Below are positions 45,040 to 56,949 of a stretch of DNA of 64,000 nt, piece after piece. How positions within the stretch are numbered: position 1 is the stretch's first letter; each line of letters starts with the position of its first letter. The position numbers and the translations under genes are program-made. This stretch comes from Dendrocalamus latiflorus. Its lineage: Eukaryota > Streptophyta > Magnoliopsida > Poales > Poaceae. Below the pieces are notes generated by a model. The model saw only the letters and a program-made list of their open reading frames with translations, had not been told where the DNA came from and ran no database searches. The stretch is taken from positions 25,068,831 to 25,132,830 of the forward strand of contig CM029612.1 of the NCBI GenBank assembly GCA_017311315.1. Direction: 5' to 3'.

Positions 45040-45640
45040 TGTTGTAATCATGGATCTATCGCGTCCATTGGTGATCGGAAGACCTGAGTGGTCGAGAAAC
45101 AACGTGGTTGAAGATCGACGTGGTCGATCACCTGTGTGGTCAAAGATCAACATGGTTGAAGATCGTAGTGGTCAAAACCCACATGGTCAAGATTTGTGTG
45201 ATTGAAATCAGTGTGGTCGAATCCGACGTGGTCGATATCTGTGTCATCAAAGACCAGTTTGGTCAAACCTGTGCGGTAAGAATCAGTGTGGTCGAGATCT
45301 GTGTGATCAAAACCAGCGTGGTCAAAACTGACGTGGTCGAGACCTGTGTTGTCGAAATCAATGTGGTTGAACTGACGTGATTAAGACAACGTGGTCGAAG
45401 ATCGACGTAGTGGTCGGAGATCTATGTGATCGGAGACCAACGTGGTCGAATAACAACATGGTCAACGTGGTTGATACCTGAGTGGTCAAAACCAATATGG
45501 TCATAGGCCATCATAGTCAGAGACCTGGGTGGTCGATCCGGACAATATGGTCGGAGACTAGTGTGGTTGTAGACTAGCAAAGACTAAGACCTATGTGGTT
45601 GACATGGACAACGTGGTCGAAGACCAGTGTAGTCAATGAT
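45040..45640. repeat. GTGGTCGA-type short tandem array in the left LTR
   Basis: Some 25-30 diverged copies of a ~20-22-bp unit around GTGGTCGARATC(C)GTGT recur. In one frame (45108-45380) they encode repeated VVE/VVK triplets, a by-product of the period. The equivalent right-LTR array is 52080-52540. Confidence 0.75.
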
Positions 45641-46825
45641 CAGAACTTTGGACTAGCTCTGTGTGAGCGGTCTGATTAGCGAGCGGAACTACCGGCTCTA
45701 TGTGAGTGGTCTGATCAGCGAGCGGAACTAATGACTCTGTGTGAGCGGTAATTTTGATCTATGGAACGTTTGGCTTGTGTAGCAGTATGTTTTTTCTAGA
45801 GAGACACTTGTGTGGTGGTCTTCTCCTCCCCGCGAGAGCGGTAGTTCCGCATGTGAGAATGGTACTTTCGATGATCGGAACTATTAGAAATTGTACAACG
45901 GAACTACCGGATTTGACTGGTCCTTTGCTTCTAACGGGTAATTTTTCGATTGTTGTGAGGGGAGTGGAAGTACCGTAGTTTTGCCGCTAGTACTTCTGAT
46001 AGCCCTGATGTTTCGGGGATTTGGCTCCAATGGCTAGTTTTCTTGTATGGAGTATAAATACCCCCTTGTGGTCGGTTGGAGAATAACTTTTGGCACTCTA
46101 TTTTACTCTCTTGAGCTAGTGTGAGGTCCTGCTTTATGTTGTGCATGTGTTGCACCTTGTGAGTAAGGAGGAAGGTTCTACATTGCATGTGTTGCATCTA
46201 GAGGTGGATTGTGTATGCACTCGAGCTTGTGCATTCGTTGCATGTGGTGGGAGTCAAGCGAGGGGTTTAACTTATTACTCTTGGAGTTTGCCGACTCCTA
46301 GATGGCATTGGAAGCGTCGTGCGCGGTGACTTTCTTAAAGAAGGTTGTGAGAAGACCCAGCAAAGTTGTGAAGATTAGAGCTCACCTACCTAGAGCGGGA
46401 AAGAGCTACCACTAGTGGATGGAGGTGTTTCGGCTTAATACATGGAGTCGGTCCAATTCGTTTGGGCTAACCTCGACGTGGACTAGGGTAGACCGGCAAG
46501 TCTCCGAACACCACGGTAAAAAGAAACCATATCAATTGTGGTTTGTTTTCTTGTGCTTAATTTACTTTTAAGAAATTTACATTCATAGAATTAAATTGAT
46601 TACTTGTCATCCTAGAATTGCAAATCTTTGACATAGATTTAGGTTGTTGGTATACTTAGGTGAATCTAGTTGTTTTAGGCTTTGTTTATGTTAAAACCAA
46701 TTTGATTTAAACTTCTACATTATATTCTTGGTTTTAGCAAATAGCTTAAATAGAATTAATTAAAACAAGAATTTTTAGAAACGACTATTCACACCCCTTT
46801 TAGTTGGCCTCCTCGATCTTGCAAG

Positions 46826-46837
46826 TGGTATCAGAGC
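46826..46837 (+). other. primer-binding site of the gag-only element
   Basis: TGGTATCAGAGC lies two bases after the left LTR end, an exact copy of the common plant initiator tRNA-Met PBS. Confidence 0.9.
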
Positions 46838-46879
46838 TTAGTCTCTCATTGTTTTAGACTTAACCATCTAAAGAGAAGG

Positions 46880-48247
46880 ATGGTGACTAGTAAAATAGTG
46901 CACCTAGATGACACACCTTAATTTGATGGCACAAATTATGTAAATTGTAAAATCCACATGATATGCTATTTTAAGGCCATGAGCCCAAAATATGGCGGAT
47001 TGTAGATGTGGGTTTTTCTCCACCCAAGGATCCTCTTGCTCTAACAATGGAGGATGAGAAATGCTCACATCTCGCTACTCAAGCATCTAACGCTTTATTT
47101 AGTGCTTTGAGTATAGAGGTGTTCAACACAATATGCAATCTTGAGAGTGCCCATGATATGTGGACAAAAATTTAAGATAAATATGAAGTGTCCACCTCAT
47201 CCGATGAGGATTGCATATAAGAGTGGATGTCGGGAGAAGAATACTCGACTTCTAGCTCTGATGACGAAGAACCCATTAGCCCTCTCCATGTCGACTTAAT
47301 GCTTCATGGCTAAAGGTAACAAGAAGGTAAATAATGATGATGAAAATGATGTACCTTCTTATGATGAGTTGATGGACATACTAGAAGTGCTTAATGAATT
47401 TCTTGGAAAAGAAAAGACTAAGTTTAAGATTTTGAAGAAAGAATATATCTCTCTTCAAAACAATTATGTTTTCTCAAAGAAGAACATGAATATCTTCTTT
47501 TCAAGGAATATTCTAAGCCTAATGTGGATATAGGCATTACCTGCAATTTGTTAGATGATATGCCATGTGTAGATTCTAATTCTTGCATTTCATCTAAGGT
47601 TTGCAAATTCACCTCTTGTGATAATTTGATTGATATACCTTGTTACATAAAATTAGATGCATCTAGTTCCTCTATGTTTGTTGAGACTAATATTGTAGAG
47701 GAAAATAAAGAGCTCAACGCCCAAGTCACAAGATTGAACCATGACTTGGAGAAGTGCTATAAAGGGAAGGCCTCTCTTGATAAACTCTTAAGCAATCAGA
47801 GAAAGTCAAATGACAAGAGAGGCGTCGGTTTCACCTCCAAGAAAAAGGTGAAGAGAATCCCAAAGCAACATGGAAAAATAATTTAACAATGTCAAGTATT
47901 TTAGATGCAACAAGAAGGAACACTTCACCTCTAAGTGCCCCAACAAGGTTGATGACAAGACAAAGTCATTAATGAAGCGGCAAACCAGCAATGAGCAAGA
48001 AAAGAAGATAAGAAGAGGTAGCAATCACCAAACTTGCTACAATTGCAGGAAAAAGGGACATATAAGTAAGGATTATCCCAAAGGTATCACTCCTAAGCTC
48101 TCTCTTTATAATGAATATTATTTGCTTAGGAATGATAGAAATGACAATGTGTTTCCTAAGAATATTAGTTTACAAAATTATAATGTTAGGGTCATTTGGG
48201 TGCCCAAATCTATTGTGACTAACATCCAAGGATCCAACCAAGTTTGA
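46880..48247 (+). pseudogene. Copia-type gag (UBN2/zinc-knuckle), degenerate
   Basis: From ATG 46880 it reads MVTSKIVHLDDTP, then a DGTNYVN...IHMICYFKAM block typical of DUF4219/UBN2 gag, with stops. Longer open pieces lie at 47306-47533 and 47524-47886 (coiled-coil-like EENKELNAQVTRLNHDLEK). Two C-terminal zinc knuckles are each short of one cysteine: YFRCNKKEHFTSKC (first Cys to Tyr) and CYNCRKKGHISKDY (last Cys to Tyr), both explicable by G-to-A changes. It ends WVPKSIVTNIQGSNQV before TGA at 48245-48247. It is not functional as it stands. Confidence 0.8.
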
Positions 48248-51200
48248 GTACCAAAATGCGCTTAAACGCTTAATAGGTACTTGGAGCGGCATTGGAGGGT
48301 TTAGCTCATTTACGAAGAGGTGAATTCCACCATGAGCAAAAAGGGAGCCAAGTTTGAGGATGATATTGTCACATCAAGAATCAATGCCATCTCGGTAACA
48401 AATATCTACATTTGATATATTTAGCTCCTAGCCTTGTGTAGGTTGTATTGCATGAATATCTATTAAAAGGGGTGTTCTTACTCGGTTCTAAAAGTTTATT
48501 ATTGTAATCATGAGCAAGATGAGAGTGGCATATTAAGGGAAAGTGCTAAATCATAGTCATGTATATCATATCTCTAAGGGTGCCCAAATAAATTAAGTGG
48601 TAGTATTGTTTTTGAAAATTGAGCCATTTAGCCCAAAAGTCAAAATTATGAAATTATTAATATATCTTTGAAAAAAATATACAAATGCATTTAAAATGTT
48701 TTCCAATGTTTTTGGCTTTAGAAAAACTTATTTCAAGTAAAATTTAGTTTCCAACCCAAAACTAGCAATATATTATCTTGTTTTGGCTTTACACTCCAAA
48801 ATTGGTCAAAATCAATTCTAAAAGGAATTTGAAAAGTTTTCAAAATAAAAACCTAAAGTTGGCTATTTCAAACATTATTGATTTTCAAAATATTTCCAAA
48901 AGGCCAACCAGTAAAAAATTATATGGTTTTGAAATTCATCCAAAATTTTGAGTACCAAAGTGGTCACAATCTATCACTTAAGTGAGTTTTGCCATTTGAG
49001 CAAAAATTATTGACATATATTGGATCACAAGGGTATTTACAAGTCATACATGTAATTGGATGCTAAAATAACCCTTGCTTACTCTTTTTTTTGTAATGTT
49101 GAAGATTTTATTGGAAATGAACTTGCTTTTGAAAATTGAAAGCTTAATTTGTTAAAAATTATATTGAAAAAAGATTTGATCTTGGCATATAGTTTAAAAT
49201 GCTCCACAAGTGGTTTATGTTTATTTGTGAAAAAATTTGGAGCATGTTACAACATTATATCAAACCTCTCCTCAAAATTCAGGTTTTATCTGTACTTTCA
49301 GTCAAATTCCGAAACTACCACAGTGATTTAAGCGGCACTACCGTAGTTATAATGGCGGTACTTCCAAAATTTCTGATAAATGGCTGATTTGTTTTAAAAT
49401 TTGATTTCTAGTTTTTTTCTCAGCCATTTTCTTTGCTTTTGAAAATCAAGTTGATCCTTATTAATCCTTGCTAGCTACCCTCGAGTATTGCTTGACTCAA
49501 TATGGCATTGTGCTCTCAATTTGACTCTTTTTCATAAAATGGCATCCTTTCCATAGAATAGTAGACTTTTGATCCTTGACCTCAGCATGAGTTTTGTCCC
49601 TGTCCTTTCAAGTGATATCATCTCTTTCTTTCAAGTCGTATCTCTTACAACTGGAAAATGAGTGGTATCCTTATTCCTTCAAGCGGTATCCTTTTATAGT
49701 GATATCCTTTTTCCCTTTTACCAAGTAAATCTTTTCTTAACAAAGCTCTCTCTCTCACTTATATGATATCCATCTTTTATGGTATCCACTTTTAGAATTG
49801 GTGTATCCTCAAATGATATCATCCTCTTCCTACAAGTGGTATTTCAAGTGATATTTTTCTACAAGTGGTATCGCCTTCTACATTTCAGGCAAAAATCTTT
49901 GAAGATCTCTTAAGGGTAATTCAAATGGGATACTAGTTGATCATACAAGTGAAATTAAGTTTTTACAAACAGAATCAATCACAGTTAGTGTCATGTATGC
50001 TCACAAATGGTACAAGTGGTATCAAGTACTTACAAAATGGATTTAATCATACTTGATATCCTTTAAGCTCATAAGTGTATCAAGTTTCTACAATTGGAAT
50101 TAAGTATACTTGATTTCATTTATGTTTACAAGTGGTATTTTCATAAGTAGTATCTATTGTCATCACAAGTGGTAAATATCAAATATGTTGGAATTAGATG
50201 ACAAAGAGGAAGAGAAAGTTTAAATGGGGAGAGATGGCTAAAGAACAAGAAAGAGGAAAATTCTTTGTGTCAAAGTAAAAGAAAATGCCAAGAAGATCTT
50301 TTGTGTAAGAGGGAGTTTTTCTTTATGAAAAACCTATATAGTACTTTTGGGCTTAATCTTAAGAAGGGGTAAAATATTATTATTGGGAAAACTATTTTAC
50401 CTAATTTGCCAAAAATATTTTATGGATCTTGTGAAAGAATATATTTCATTCTCATTTGCTTTATTTTTCTTTCACGAAGTGAAAATTGGTTTTTGAGCTT
50501 TAGTTGAAAAATCATTCTCTCTTAAGCTTTCAAAGTGTATTTTAGCGTAACTTTTGAAAGGAGACTCCTTTTTCGAAAATTCTTATTGAAAAAGTTTCTT
50601 AGGAGTCCAAAGTTTATTTTTGCAAATTTTCAAAGCATTTTAAGTTGTTTTCAGAAAGTTGTATACTTTTCTCACTTTGTCAAAATGATAAAAATTTAGT
50701 GTTTTTCATGGTTTTAAGCCGATTTATGATTTTTGTGTCTTTAAGTGGGCTGATAATCTGAGAAACACACAATAATGACTTTTTATCCTCTATTGCTAAT
50801 ATATATTAATAAATTATCTCAGATTTATTGTATATATCTATGTCATTTTTTCAGCTAGCTCTTAACACTCCATTAAAATGTCAATGTTTTAAATTCTGAA
50901 ACTTCAATTGGAGTGTGGTTTAAATACCAAGTGGGGGAGAATTTTAAACTGCAACTTCAATATGAAACTTCAAAAACCTTCAAGGAGCTCCCAAGAGTTA
51001 GATTATTTGAATGTGTTTCAAATATCATAGGTTAATTCATTTGGTATCATATTAGTCATTTGTATCTATCTTCATACTCTTAATGACCATATTAAGTTAA
51101 ATTAATTCTATCAAGCTCCAAATAATGAAAAATATCCTTTTTTGGCTTAACTTTTCTTCTTCTCTTGTTTTGTGATAATCAATGCTATTTAGTGATCAAT

Positions 51201-51485
51201 GCCTTTTTAGTGCTTAATGTCAAATGGGGGAGAAATTAGTAATAATAACTTGCTCTGGATAATGGGGAGAAATTAGTGATAATAGCTTAGCTCATAATGA
51301 AAATTTTAAAGTTAAATTTTGAATAATGCCATAAAGGGAAGTTAAACTTGAATAATGCTTTCAGGTTCTCTCATTCATTTTCTTTGTGACATGCATGAAT
51401 AATTTAATTTCCTGTCATATGTTCATTTTCTTTTAAATGCTATTATTATTAATGAATTTATCATCAATCACCAAAAAGGGGAGAT
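48248..51485 (+). other. non-coding internal region of the gag-only element
   Basis: It has no polymerase or integrase motifs on either strand, and is AT-rich with A/T runs. The part 49610-50180 carries a dozen or more copies of CAAGTGGTATC or close variants. Purine tracts appear from about 50934 to the 3' LTR. Confidence 0.75.
49610..50180 (+). repeat. interspersed CAAGTGGTATC motif cluster
   Basis: Variants such as GAGTGGTATCC, CAAGCGGTATCC, CAAGTGATATC and ACAAGTGGTATCAAG recur every 15-60 bases. The motif resembles the LTR/PBS junction of the same element (GCAAGTGGTATCAGAGC). Confidence 0.65.
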
Positions 51486-53693
51486 TGAAAGATCAAACTC
51501 CATTTAAGTTGGTTTTGGTGATAATAACAAATACTATTATGAGGTTTTGGTGATAATGACAAATGCGTTTGTGAGGCTAACCTTATTTATTGATTATGAT
51601 ATTACTTAGCCTCATATGGATGAAAATGGTGAAATCATTGAGGTATGCAATTGACATCTTTCTTATAATTGTGTTGTATTCCTCACATCCAAATATATGA
51701 TTAAATGTTAAATCTATATGTGAGACTAATATATTTGTTTAAGTATATTATTCTTAGTCTCATTTGGAAGAAAAGGTGAGACCAAAGAGTCCAAAATAAA
51801 TATGTGCATGTGTCTTCGTTACACATACTTGTATGCACACATTTAGGAGGAGTTCACTCTTTATTTTGAGATTCCATGAGTATTCATTTTTGTTTCCTTT
51901 AATACACATATTTAGGATATTTACTTTGAAACATATCCTTTGAGTATATATAGCTTGTGTAGTTTACATATACCTATTTGCAATCGGGTTGTTATCTAAA
52001 TTCTCCATTATGTGTCAATGGTTGGATGATTAATGACAACCGGATAAGTAAACTTTGCCTTGAAAGCTTATCTTAGATCATACAAGATATCGAAGATCGT
52101 AGTGATCGAAACCTACATGGTCGAGATCTATGTGATCGAAGACCAGCATGGTCAAACCAGCGTGGTCAGAACTGACATGGTCAAGATCTATGTGATTGAA
52201 ACCAGCTTGTCGAAACCGACGTGATTGAGACCTATGTGGTCGAAATTGACATGGTCGAAGTGACATGATTAAGACAACATGTTTGAAGATCGACGTAGTG
52301 GTCAGAGATCTGTGTGATTAGAGGCCAACGTGGTTGAGTATCGACATGGTCGATGTGGTCGAGACCTGAGTGGTCAAAACCAATGTGGTCATAGACCAGC
52401 ATGGTCAGAGAACTGTGTGGTCGATCTGAACAATATGGTCGGAGACCAGCGTTTTCGTAGACCAACAAAGTCAGATTCCTATGTGGTCTATTCAGACAAC
52501 GTGGTCGGAGACCAGTGTAGTCGATGATCAGAACTTCCGACTAGCTCTATGTGAGTGGTCTGATTGGGTCTGTATGAGCGGTCCGATCAGCAAGTAGAAC
52601 TATAGGCTCTGTGTGAGTTGTACTTTCGATTTGTGGAACATCCGGCTTGTGTAGTGGTATGTTTTTCAAAGAGGCACCTGTGTGGTGGTCTTCTCCTTCC
52701 CTCGAGAGTGGTAGTTCCGCATGTGGGAGCGGTACTTCCGATGATTGGAAGTACCGAAAATTGTACAGTAGAACTACCAGATTCAACTGGTCCTTTGCTT
52801 CTAACGACTAATTTTTTGACCATTGTGAGAGGAGCAAAAGTACCACAGTTTTGCCACTGGTACTTCCGATAGCCCTGATTTTTCAGTGATTTGGCTCCAA
52901 CAGTTAGTTTTCTTGTATGGGGTATAAATACCCCCTTGTGATCGGTTGAAGAATAACTTTTGGCACTCCATTTCACTCTCTTGAGCTAGTGTGAGGTCCT
53001 CCTCTCAGTTGTGCATATGTTGCACCTTGTGAGCATGGAGGAAGGCTCTTGATTGCATGTGTTGCTTCTAGAGGTGGATTGTGTATTCACTCGAGCCTGT
53101 GCATTTGTTGCACATGGTGAGAGTCAAGCAAGGGGCTTGACTTATTACTCTTGAAGTTTGTCAACTCCTAGATGGCGTTGGTGGTGTCATGCGCGGTGAT
53201 CTTCTCAAGGAAGGTTGTGAGATGACCCGACAATATTGTGAAGGTTGGAGATTACCTACCGGGAGCGGGAAAGAGCTATCACTAGTGGATTGAGGTATTT
53301 TAACTTAATTTGTGGTGCCGGTCCAATTCGTTTGGGCTAACCACAATGTGGATTAGGGTAGACCGGCAAGTCTTTGAACACCACGGTAGAAATAAACCAT
53401 GTCAATTGTGGTTTATTTTCTTGTGCTCAATTTACTTTTAAGCAATTTACATTCGTAGAATTAAATTGATTGTTTGTCATCCTAGGATTGCAAACCTTTG
53501 ACATAGAGTTGGGTTGTTGGTGCACTTAGGTGAACCTAGTTGTTTTAAGTTTTGTTTGTGCTAAAAACCAATTTGATTTAAGCTTTCGCATTGTATTTTT
53601 GGTTTTAGCCAAATAGCTTCAATAGAATTAATTAAGAAGAGAATTTTTAGAAACGACTGTTCACCCCTTCTAGTTGGCATTCTCGATCTTACA
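51486..53693 (+). repeat. right LTR of the gag-only element (2,208 bp)
   Basis: It is homologous to the left LTR except for a ~1-kb gap near 52080. A local ~40-bp duplication near its start (GGTTTTGGTGATAATRACAAAT at about 51512 and 51545) is not present in the left LTR. Confidence 0.85.
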
Positions 53694-54662
53694 CTTGTCT
53701 TTAGACTCTTTGGGCTCTACTCGTCTTCCTTCTCATCAGTCTTCCTCTACTCTCGATGCTTCAGCACCTTGGTGTTTACTTGTCCTTAGACTGCTCGGGC
53801 TCTACTCATCTTGCTTCTCATTAGTCTTCCTCTACTCTTGATGTTTCAATGCCTTGGTGTTGGCTTGTCCTGAAACTCCTCGGGCTCTACTCATCTTGCT
53901 TCTCATCAATCTTCCTCTACTCTCGATGCTTTAGTGCTCTCGATGCTTCAACACCTTGGTGTTGGCTTGTCCTTAGACTCCTCGGGCTCTACTCATCTTC
54001 CTTCTCCTTAGTCTTCCTCTACTCTGTTGTATTGCCTCCTTGGATATTGGACTCTAGTGCTTCTTTTCTAATGGCACCAAATTCCACTCATCTCACTTCT
54101 ATAAGTCCATCGGGTTTTTCCTTCTATTTGGACTACAAATGGTAACTTTCTCCCTGTTGCAGGCCAAGGCACTCTTTCTACTTTATCTTTTCATGTTCTT
54201 GCAGTCTCGCATGTTCCCAAGCTTACTATGCAACTTATATCAGCCTGTCAGACCATTGATCATGACTATCATGTTATTCTTGAGTCCAACTCTTGTTGTG
54301 TTTAGGACCACCGCATGGGGGCTAGTTGGTACTAACCCTTAGTGCCGTGACTCGTAGCATCTTTGGGATCTCGACTAGCTGCACCTTCCTATCACTGATT
54401 CCACTAGCTAGTTAGCCACTATCATCGCCTTTGTTTTTGTTGCTTCTTCCACCAGTTTCTTCACTTAGTGGCACCATCGCTTGGGTCATATCTATGGATC
54501 ATGTCTTTCACCACTAGTCAGTCGTGGTGATCTTGGTCTACTCCTGGTGACACCTATTTATATGTATGGGTTGCAAGCTTGGCAAGTAGCTACAGCTCCT
54601 CTATCTCTCTAGTGATTATGTCTCTGCTCATCCTATTGATCTAGATCATTTTGATGTATGGG
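53694..54662 (+). pseudogene. decayed Copia element, continuation (protease-like, GAG-pre-integrase, integrase start)
   Basis: After the 85-bp repeats, reading fragments include SSASFLMAPNSTHLTS (a decayed VDSGASxHMT-type protease), a FHVLAVSHVPKL-like stretch, WHHRLGHI (about 54471-54494) and HFDVWG (about 54645-54662). The order is that of a Copia pol. The frame is broken throughout. It stops exactly where the next LTR begins (TGTCGAGACC). Confidence 0.65.
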
Positions 54663-54986
54663 TGTCGAGACCAGAATCTGCAAATCCAGACTCTCCTATG
54701 TATTCTGCAGTAGTCCAGGATCATGCTAGTGCACATAACATAGATGGAATATCAACCACATACACGATTAACTAAGAGAAAGACTCAAATATTATTAATT
54801 ATTAGAGTTGTGACTTTACGACCAAGCTTACAACTAATAGCCTAAAGGGCTTAAGAAATAAGCAGTGGAAAACAAAAGAAAAGCATAGTAATCATTCGAC
54901 ATGTACACAGGCAATAGACTGGGGGGCGAAGTCCTCTTCTATGAAGTCCTTAAAGTATCCTCCTTCAGATACCTTTTGCTGATATG

Positions 54987-56949
54987 TGTTGGACCGAAAT
55001 GGCGACAGAGGGGGGGGGGGGGGGGGTGAATGTCGCTTTCTTTAAAACTAACCCCTCAAAGTACCCACTTAAGAAATCCCTCTCCAATAGCAATAAATGC
55101 TATGAAAAGAGACTAAAAAAAACCTACTGGAACAATAAACAACCAGAGAGCAAGACACAGCCAAAAACTCGCAAAAGAACTGCTATGAAAATCAACACAT
55201 TCAGCACAGGCTGGCAGGGGCGGTCTGATCGCAGCTCATGGGCCGGTCAGACCGCACTTCGGCCGCCGGTCTGACCGGTCTGGACATGCCGGTCTGACCG
55301 CCATGAGGGCAGTGGTCTGACCGCCAAAGGGGCATCGGTCAGACCGGTTATGCTGAAAAATGGCAGCAGAGCCCGAGCCCGAAAAACTGAATTCTCTGAA
55401 ATTCGAAAATGAGAGATTTCAATATAATTGATCCATCCCTGCTGTTATCCTCTGGCCAAAAGAACATATACTTGTTCTAAATAGGGTAGGGGCCTCAAAC
55501 AGCAATAAGAAACAGGAGGAGATCAAGAATCTCAGATTTTCACCAAGAACTGAAGAACTACAGAGAAGAGCATAAAAACCCAAATTGCTCAATGGTCTTA
55601 AGTCCTTTGCTCATGAGAGTTTGCAGACAAGTTAGCAATAGCCTAAGGACTGGAGAGACCAAATCTCAGCCCACCTCAAAGAAGGAAATCAAAGGATTAC
55701 TCCAAATCCTAGAAATGCCAAAAACCTGAAAACTACAGGGAGGAGCACTAAAACCCAAATTTCTCTTCAATCCTTGAATCTTGGCTCATGAAACTTTGAG
55801 GATGGCTAATAGATAGCCTTAGGACTTTAGAAGCCAAGTTTCACACGATCTCATGAAGAGAATTAAGAACAGCACCAAAACCCTAAAAGCAAAAACATGA
55901 ACAGAGAAACCCAAAATGCCAAATCTGAGATTAAACTGGGTTTTGCTCTTGGGAAAATCGATCAAATGATCTTGAGGCATCATCCCAACATAGAGCAACC
56001 CATTTTGGGCCTTCTCAACAAGAAACAACCAGAAAACGAAAATCTCAAAAATCACACATGAGCAAGAACGAAGAACAGAGGCACGAACAGATAATGAACT
56101 TCAAAGATTTTATTCCAGGAAATAAAAGGATTATAGAGGAGTCCCGATACGCATGGACATTAGAACAAGGATTGTTTACATGGATTCACTACTCAATCCC
56201 TCTCCTCACCCTCTCACAAGCTCAAGAAACCCACTCACTACATGCTTGGAGGAGGGGATGAACACTCAGAGAAAGCTACGGGAGACCACTACCTACTGCC
56301 CTCAACCACTAAAGAGCAAAGGCAAAACCAACTCCCAAAGCCTCTTTTGACTCAAGAAAACCCTAACTCACTCTCAAATCCATGAGGGGGCATGCAGCCA
56401 CTCCCTCCTATTTATAGCCCTTGGCTAACGGGTCTCCAACTCGTTACGCCCGCTAAACCCGAACGGAGCCCGCTCCCGCTTTTGTAGCTTCGCAAAATTA
56501 CCGTTTCGCCCCTCCTGCACCTTCCGGGAAGCTTCCGCGCTCCTTGTCGTCCAAGCCTCGCAACCACCTCGAGTCTCTGCCGTCTTCGACACATCTCGAC
56601 CGTTCTGACCTCGACACCGCCCGTGTCTAGTTCGGTCACCTCGTGTCTCGCCACGACTCCGCCTCGATGTCCTGCAGCCAACACAGACAAGAAAACACAT
56701 CAAATAGCACCGCTCGATACATGAAAGCATAAATGCATTAATGAAATCACATTAAGCATGAAATAGCCCAAACCTGACAAGTCGACATAATATGCATCCT
56801 AACCATTTTGACCAGGTTTGACCAATTCCAACCGAGCCCGATTGCACCACGCAACGTCAAGGTCCGAACCAACCAAATCAAACTCGACTTTCCTAAACCA
56901 ATGTCAATTACTCATCACACACATGGGATGACCTCCACATGGTCTCTCA
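54987..56949 (-). repeat. Copia 3' LTR, second copy (1,963 bp)
   Basis: It matches the 26253-28002 LTR in its ends and in many internal words, including the cluster of GGTCAGACCG/CGGTCTGACC at 55217-55350. It is ~0.2 kb longer than that LTR. Confidence 0.82.

Larger units (their letters stand above)
43450..46823 (+). repeat. left LTR of the gag-only element (3,374 bp)
   Basis: It is about 1.17 kb longer than the right LTR, because the stretch about 44085-45110 has no counterpart near 52085. That extra part holds ~70-bp tandem units around GCAAATATGTTTTGCAA (about 44670-44960). A GTGGTCGA-type array covers 45040-45640. A TATAAATACCC promoter-like box lies near 46051. Confidence 0.85.
43450..53693 (+). 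mobile_element. 10.2-kb gag-only LTR element (LARD-like, probably Copia/Sirevirus-derived)
   Basis: The left LTR is 43450-46823 (TGAAAGATCAAG...CGATCTTGCA). The right LTR is 51486-53693 (TGAAAGATCAAA...CGATCTTACA). The flanks TTTGT (43445-43449) and CTTGT (53694-53698) match at four of five bases. A perfect initiator-Met PBS TGGTATCAGAGC lies at 46826-46837. The internal region encodes only a damaged gag (46880-48247), followed by 3.2 kb without protease, integrase, RT or RNase H. Purine tracts with GGGGAG recur at about 50934, 51226, 51264 and 51474, the last at the 3' LTR. It is inserted in the decayed Copia. It is likely mobilised in trans by a related autonomous element. Confidence 0.88.
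43331..54022 (+). repeat. five-copy 85-bp minisatellite split by a 10.2-kb insertion
   Basis: Units start with TCTCGATGCT (or close) at 43331, 43417, 53751, 53836 and 53921. The second unit is cut at 43449. Its remaining 52 bases lie at 53699-53750, and 33+52 restores exactly 85. The last unit carries an extra ~18-bp partial duplication. The array lies in the linker between gag and pol of the decayed Copia. Confidence 0.85.

Noticed and set aside
45108..45380. Val-rich repeated peptide (VVE, VVK, VVD units)
   Set aside because: It is a by-product of the GTGGTCGA-type array in the LTR.
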